NCBI RefSeq assembly: GCF_002236805.1
Contig: NZ_NIQA01000001.1
Coordinates: 124,001-188,000, forward strand
DNA: 64,000 nucleotides
Direction: 5' to 3'
Origin: Pusillimonas sp. T2
Lineage (GTDB): Bacteria; Pseudomonadota; Gammaproteobacteria; Burkholderiales; Burkholderiaceae_B
Part shown: positions 60,185 to 64,000 of the stretch, in pieces
Layout of the letters: every line of letters starts with the position of its first letter
Position numbering within the stretch: the first letter of the stretch is position 1
Made by a program: the position numbers and the translations under genes
Notes under the pieces: model-generated
Told to the model about the DNA's origin: nothing
The model's input: only the letters and a program-made list of their open reading frames with translations
Databases searched by the model: none

Positions 60185-61282
60185 TCAGGATAGGCTGGCG
60201 ACATAATCATCAAAGGAAAAGTCGCGAACGACGTGGACCGTGCCATCGAGTTCTTTGACTGCAATAGATGGCATATGAATGCCGTTAAACCAGTTCTTCT
60301 TGACCATGGTGTAGCCGCCCGCATCACCAATAGAGATACGATCACCCACCTGCAGCGGACGGTCAAAACGCCCTTCGCCAAAGATATCGCCCGCCAGACA
60401 GGTTTTGCCGCATACTTGGTAGACATGGTCACCCTGCCCCTGACCCAACGGAGCGGTTTCGCGATATATGAGCAAGTCGAGCATGTGAGCTTCGGTGGAG
60501 CTATCAACCACAGCCAGGTGCTTGCCATTAAAGGCGGTATCCAGCACACTGACCTCGAGTGTGGTCGTATGCCTCACCGTAGCCTCACCCGGCTCAAGAT
60601 AAACCTGTACACCATAGGTATCTGCAAATTGCCTTAGCCGCGCGCAAAATGCGTCGACCGGATAACCTTCGGCAGTAAAGCTGATACCGCCCCCTAAGCT
60701 AACCCAATCCAACCGGTGCAACAGTTCGCCGTAGCGTGCCTCAACATCGGCCAACAGCGTATCGAAACGATCGAAATCTTTGTTTTCGCAGTTGTTGTGA
60801 ATCATCACGCCGCTGATCTGATCAACAACGTCAATAATGCGCTGAGGATCTGACTCGCCCAACCGGCTGAACGGACGCGCCGGGTCAGCCAGATCGAAAC
60901 CGGCGCAGCTTACCCCTGGGTTGAGCCGCAACCCTATGGGCTTGCCGTCGGCGTGCGACACAAAGCGATTTAATTGACTGATGGAATTAAAGATAATTTT
61001 GTCGCAGCTGGCGACAACCTCTTTTATTTCGTGATCGGCAAATGCAACGCTGTAAGCATGGGTTTCGCCACCAAACTTTTCATAACCCAGCTTGACCTCA
61101 TACAACGAAGATGACGTCGTGCCATCCATGTACTCGCGCATCAAGTCAAAGACTGTCCAGGTAGCAAAACACTTGAGAGCCAATAAAACGCGGGCACCCG
61201 ACTGTTCGCGCACCCGTTGAATAATTTTCAGGTTACGCAGCAGCGCCGATTTGTCGATAAGGTAGTAAGGGGTTGGAATCAT
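60185..61282 (-). CDS. nspC: Carboxynorspermidine/carboxyspermidine decarboxylase
   Basis: A 365-residue PLP-dependent decarboxylase of the alanine-racemase fold III. The PLP lysine is in VLLALKCFATW near residue 37, the glycine-rich phosphate loop is LDWVSLGGGISF, and the C-terminal active-site cysteine is in VCGKTCLAGDIF. It removes CO2 from carboxy(nor)spermidine to give the triamine. ATG 61282 (MIPTPYYLIDKS) fits the family best; ATG 61318 would add 12 residues and overlap the regulator gene. Either way it follows or overlaps the XRE gene closely, so the three form one operon. Confidence 0.9.
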   Translation of the reverse strand: MIPTPYYLIDKSALLRNLKIIQRVREQSGARVLLALKCFATWTVFDLMREYMDGTTSSSLYEVKLGYEKFGGETHAYSVAFADHEIKEVVASCDKIIFNSISQLNRFVSHADGKPIGLRLNPGVSCAGFDLADPARPFSRLGESDPQRIIDVVDQISGVMIHNNCENKDFDRFDTLLADVEARYGELLHRLDWVSLGGGISFTAEGYPVDAFCARLRQFADTYGVQVYLEPGEATVRHTTTLEVSVLDTAFNGKHLAVVDSSTEAHMLDLLIYRETAPLGQGQGDHVYQVCGKTCLAGDIFGEGRFDRPLQVGDRISIGDAGGYTMVKKNWFNGIHMPSIAVKELDGTVHVVRDFSFDDYVASLS

Positions 61283-61289
61283 ATAAATA

Positions 61290-61574
61290 TCAATCTTTTT
61301 TGCCGTCGCGATGCGCAATTTGAACAGGGGGCTGACCAGGCAGTGTCACGACCAGTGAAAGTTGTCCACCTATGCTTTCAACATAGTGACGTAGAGTAGA
61401 CAGCAACATGTCATCGCGCTTTTCAAGGCGCGATACCGTGTCTTGCCCAACGCCCAACGCCAACGCCATTTCGTCCTGGGTGTGCCCGGCCCGCTTTCTT
61501 AGCTCTTTAAGCGTTAATGTCGGCACATCCGCAAGGAGCGTTGATTGACGCGTATCAAGATTTTTTTTGGACAT
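61290..61574 (-). CDS. XRE-family HTH regulator heading the polyamine operon
   Basis: A 94-residue protein with one helix-turn-helix domain of the Xre/Cro type at about residues 21-62 (LKELRKRAGHTQDEMALALGVGQDTVSRLEKR, recognition helix TVSRLEKR). The C-terminal LSTLRHYVESIGGQLSLVV resembles HigA-type antitoxins, but no toxin gene is beside it: the gap upstream (61575-61773) is too short and holds no frame. It is the first gene of the operon with nspC and the dehydrogenase, so it may autoregulate polyamine synthesis. That function is inferred. Confidence 0.82.
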   Translation of the reverse strand: MSKKNLDTRQSTLLADVPTLTLKELRKRAGHTQDEMALALGVGQDTVSRLEKRDDMLLSTLRHYVESIGGQLSLVVTLPGQPPVQIAHRDGKKD

Positions 61575-61688
61575 AGCGTTATGGTAGAGCCAGGCGTATG
61601 ATTGTTACGCTTGCGCAGAGTAGCGCAAAGGCCTTTATTACAAACAGCTTACAGTTAACATAAAGGGCGAAATTATGGCCTATAAGTC

Positions 61689-61708
61689 ATATGCAGTCAA
61701 ATGCATAT
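61689..61708. promoter_or_regulatory. Inverted repeat between XRE regulator and peroxiredoxin genes
   Basis: ATATGCA (61689-61695) and TGCATAT (61702-61708) form perfect 7-bp arms with a six-base spacer. It lies in the 199-bp divergent promoter region and is a candidate binding site for the adjacent XRE regulator or a peroxide regulator. The regulator is not identified. Confidence 0.4.
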
Positions 61709-61773
61709 TTAACGTAGGCCGCTCGCCTGGTGTTTAACCTTTCCGTTTTCCTCAACATCACAAAGGATCAGCC

Positions 61774-62430
61774 ATGTCTTTAAGAATCAACGACGTTGCC
61801 CCCAACTTCACCGCCGACTCGACCGCCGGTCAAATCACGTTTCACGACTGGGTTGGCGACAGTTATGCCATCCTTTTCTCGCACCCCAAAGACTTTACCC
61901 CCGTATGCACCACCGAGTTCGGCGCAGTCGCCCAATTGGTGCCCGAATTTGTCAAACGCAATACCAAAGTGCTGGGGGTTTCGGTAGACAATGTTGAAGA
62001 CCACAAAAAATGGAAGCGCGATATCGAGGCCGTTGCCGGCGCCCCGGCCGACTTCCCGATCATTGACGACACCTCGTTGAACGTGTCGAAGCTCTACAAC
62101 ATGCTGCCGGCCGATGCCTACCTGCCCGACGGCCGCACGCCCGCACACAGCGCCACAGTACGTACCGTCTTCATTGTTGGCCCCGATAAAAAAATCCGCC
62201 TGACCATGTCGTACCCTATGTCAGTTGGGCGCAACTTTGCTGAAATCATGCGCGCACTAGATGCCGTGCAAGCAACCGACGGCGTACCCATTGCCACACC
62301 GGCCAACTGGGTGCCTGGTCAAGACGTTATTGTGGCGTTAAGCCTGAACGACGAGCAGGCCAAAGAGAAATTCGGCGACCTCAACATCAAGTTGCCCTAT
62401 TTGCGTTTTGCAAAAGCTCCGCAAAAATAA
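61774..62430 (+). CDS. 1-Cys peroxiredoxin (Prx6/LsfA type)
   Basis: A 218-residue peroxiredoxin. The single catalytic cysteine is C45 in DFTPVCTTEFG, and the extended C-terminal dimerisation part (SLNDEQAKEKFGDLNIKLPYLRF, in part) is that of the Prx6 group, for example LsfA of Pseudomonas. It reduces peroxides with an external thiol donor. AAAGGA precedes the ATG by six bases. It is divergent from the XRE-nspC operon and followed by a terminator, so it is a single-gene unit. Confidence 0.94.
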   Translation: MSLRINDVAPNFTADSTAGQITFHDWVGDSYAILFSHPKDFTPVCTTEFGAVAQLVPEFVKRNTKVLGVSVDNVEDHKKWKRDIEAVAGAPADFPIIDDTSLNVSKLYNMLPADAYLPDGRTPAHSATVRTVFIVGPDKKIRLTMSYPMSVGRNFAEIMRALDAVQATDGVPIATPANWVPGQDVIVALSLNDEQAKEKFGDLNIKLPYLRFAKAPQK

Positions 62431-62468
62431 GCGGAAAAGCAGTAGGCCAGGTAACCTGGCCCGCAGTT

Positions 62469-62496
62469 AAAAGGCCGGCCGAGCGCCGGCCCTTTT
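62469..62496. terminator. Rho-independent terminator after the peroxiredoxin gene
   Basis: Stem GGCCGGC (62473-62479) and GCCGGCC (62485-62491) with a five-base loop, AAAA before and TTTT after. It ends the peroxiredoxin transcript on the plus strand and may also serve the dioxygenase gene on the minus strand, whose stop is about 65 bases away. Confidence 0.88.
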
Positions 62497-62559
62497 ATTG
62501 CCTGGGTGTCAAGCAAGAACAAGGGCGGTCGCCCTTATTGCCGCATGCAAGTAATACGT

Positions 62560-63576
62560 TCAAGAGGACACGGTTTCACTATCAACAGCAATTCCGTAAA
62601 AACCATAGTGTTCTGTGAACCGGTTGCGCTCATCAAAATTTAGCCATAGCCTTAGCAGCCAGCGTCGCCGGGCCGGATCATCCCAATCGACATAGCTGGT
62701 GCGGGAATGCAGAGCCGTATGGTTGTTAAGCCATTGAATATCGCCAGGCCGAAAATCCATCGACAAGCACAACTCATCGGACGCCGCCAACTCATCGATC
62801 AGGTCAAACAAATCTCGGTGTTTATCGGTTAGGGGCGGCGCGCCTTCGTAACGCTGACCAGACTCGATAAAGTTCCGCAAGTACATCATCGATAACTTGC
62901 CATTGATATAGCCGCATATAGAGGTCACCCAATACGGTTCGCCCGTCACCGCATTGCGCTCGCCACGATGGTCAAACCAAAGCGGTTCGTACATCAGCGG
63001 AATAAGATCTGGGCGCTGACGCAAAATAGCGTTGTAGATACTGCAGGAACTCACCACCAGACTGGCTCCGCCCGACTTCGACGGGCGAACACAAGCTAAA
63101 CCGACGACGTCTGCGCCATCAACGTGAAACGGTGCCGCATGATTGGTGTGATAGAAACGCGAGTCGGCGTTAGTGCTGGGGTCAGTGCCAGTCGTGTTGG
63201 TCACGCTGCCCAGAAGCTCGCCCTTCGAGTTCTGCACGATGGGCGACCCCAGGTGCAGACCCAACCCCCAAAAGGCGACGCTCAACTCATGCTCCGACCA
63301 GTCCCCCACAGGTAAACCACGCCACAGTTCAAAACCTCTACCCTCTTCAAGCTCATCACGAAGTTTATCGATACGCGGTGTAAGAACAGGCAACGGAAAA
63401 TCTTCAGCATGCAATTGGGAGACGGACTTGCCGGTTGCGATCGCATGCTGCACTGCCGCCTTGAGCTCCTCCACCTCGTCATGTGTCAAGTGATACTTCC
63501 AGGCCTCCGACCCTTGCATCTGCGCACGCGTCCATGCGGCAGGATGTTCGAAAGTTTTCATTAACATCGTACTCAT
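62560..63576 (-). CDS. TauD/TfdA-like Fe(II)/2-oxoglutarate dioxygenase
   Basis: A 338-residue non-haem iron dioxygenase. The iron triad is H151 and D153 in PFHVDGADVV and H290 in NNHTALHSRTSY; Arg in the RRRWLLRLWL segment (near 308) should bind 2-oxoglutarate. The C-terminal pattern resembles the TauD family members that act on carboxylated or betaine-like substrates, but the substrate is not determinable. AGGAG precedes the ATG. It starts 12 bases after a class II aldolase gene, so both belong to an operon entering from the right edge. Confidence 0.87.
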   Translation of the reverse strand: MSTMLMKTFEHPAAWTRAQMQGSEAWKYHLTHDEVEELKAAVQHAIATGKSVSQLHAEDFPLPVLTPRIDKLRDELEEGRGFELWRGLPVGDWSEHELSVAFWGLGLHLGSPIVQNSKGELLGSVTNTTGTDPSTNADSRFYHTNHAAPFHVDGADVVGLACVRPSKSGGASLVVSSCSIYNAILRQRPDLIPLMYEPLWFDHRGERNAVTGEPYWVTSICGYINGKLSMMYLRNFIESGQRYEGAPPLTDKHRDLFDLIDELAASDELCLSMDFRPGDIQWLNNHTALHSRTSYVDWDDPARRRWLLRLWLNFDERNRFTEHYGFYGIAVDSETVSS

Positions 63577-63588
63577 CGCAGTCTCCTA

Positions 63589-64000
63589 TTAACTGTCATA
63601 ACCCGGCAATTGCCGGTTCAAACGCCGCTTCAATGCCGGCCATGCCAATAAAGCAGGATGAGCGGTAGCCATTTTTTCCATGGCGACCTCAACACCCGAT
63701 AAAACCTCGGAACCAACCAATAACAACTCGCCACCGGCCTGCGCGGAAATCTGGATCTGGCAAGCCGTCTCGAAGATGTACATTGACCAAAAGGCATGCG
63801 CAACGGTAGGTCCAACCGTCAACAGGCCATGGTTGCGCAACATGAAATAAGTCGCATCGCCCAGATCTGCCCTTAATCGGGCGCGCTCCTCGTCGTGTAC
63901 TGCCAACCCTTCGTAGTCGTGATAGGCCAATGCGCCCAACACCAAAGTGGCCTGCTGCGAAACAGGCAGTAAGCCGCGCGGCTGCGCACTGACGGCGCCC
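63589..64000 (-). CDS. Class II aldolase/adducin family protein, 3' part only
   Basis: The reverse strand is open from the window edge to the stop at 63589 (137 codons), so the 5' part, including the first metal-binding histidines, is missing. The visible part contains VSAQPRGLLPVSQQA, LAYHDYEGLAV and the family motif FMLRNHGLLTVGPTVAHAFW, whose histidine is a metal ligand. Relatives are aldolases or epimerases of phosphorylated sugars and often uncharacterised dehydratase-like proteins. It directly precedes a TauD-like dioxygenase, suggesting a shared catabolic pathway of unknown substrate. Confidence 0.88.
   Translation of the reverse strand, partial: GAVSAQPRGLLPVSQQATLVLGALAYHDYEGLAVHDEERARLRADLGDATYFMLRNHGLLTVGPTVAHAFWSMYIFETACQIQISAQAGGELLLVGSEVLSGVEVAMEKMATAHPALLAWPALKRRLNRQLPGYDS

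Noticed and set aside
61290-61773. HigBA-like toxin-antitoxin pair
   Set aside because: The XRE protein resembles an antitoxin, but no toxin-sized frame lies on either side; its neighbours are polyamine and peroxiredoxin genes.

Overview
The window is a chromosomal segment of a betaproteobacterium, most likely order Burkholderiales, family Alcaligenaceae (Bordetella/Pusillimonas-like). The grounds are protein-level resemblance and gene order: smc-zipA-ligA, a RisA/RisS-type OmpR/EnvZ pair, a Par27-like parvulin, and tpiA-secG-tRNA-Leu near a complete nuoA-N operon. The genus cannot be fixed from this sequence alone. Almost all of it is densely coded core chromosome with many ATGA or shorter overlaps. 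I see no transposase, integrase, phage gene or CRISPR array.

Layout. 1-4450: the start of pncB (cut by the left edge) is divergent from fdxA-fpr-phaZ-rnfB-nth, a redox and carbon-storage cluster ending in an isolated RnfB and endonuclease III. 4570-9060: an odd, degenerate LivF-like ATPase faces a branched-chain-amino-acid-type ABC operon (livH, a LivM-LivG fusion, livF) that has no binding protein here. 9446-11466: msrB, yciB, bolA and a periplasmic parvulin, ended by a strong terminator. 11551-18195 (minus): smc, zipA, ligA. 18372-26055: lplT, a family-4-like uracil-DNA glycosylase coupled to a TsaB-RimI fusion, the risA/risS two-component system, a three-cysteine AhpC, ispD-ispF. 26072-31005: mfd, serB, a DUF2818-like membrane protein. 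31015-45622 (minus): all fourteen subunits of NADH:quinone oxidoreductase (complex I) in the order nuoA to nuoN.

45640-52960 is the accessory-looking part. A general porin and a four-gene operon (imelysin, di-haem oxidoreductase, second imelysin, DUF1513) with a plausible Fur box sit between nuoA and tRNA-Leu(GAG). In several Burkholderiales nuoA directly follows that tRNA, so this is probably an insertion concerned with iron.

53005-64000: tRNA-Leu, secG, tpiA and a zeta-crystallin-type quinone reductase; tRNA-Ser(UGA); an exported amidohydrolase divergent from an exported protein of unknown function; a carboxynorspermidine-type polyamine pathway (dehydrogenase plus nspC) headed by an XRE-type regulator; a 1-Cys peroxiredoxin; and a TauD-like dioxygenase with a class II aldolase cut by the right edge.

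Points most worth a second look: the ABC ATPase with Arg in place of the Walker A Lys (4574-5296), the putative iron island with two different imelysins, the XRE-linked polyamine operon, the rnfB-nth remnant, the TsaB-RimI fusion, and several perfect palindromes in promoter regions (676-692, 47151-47174, 61689-61708).
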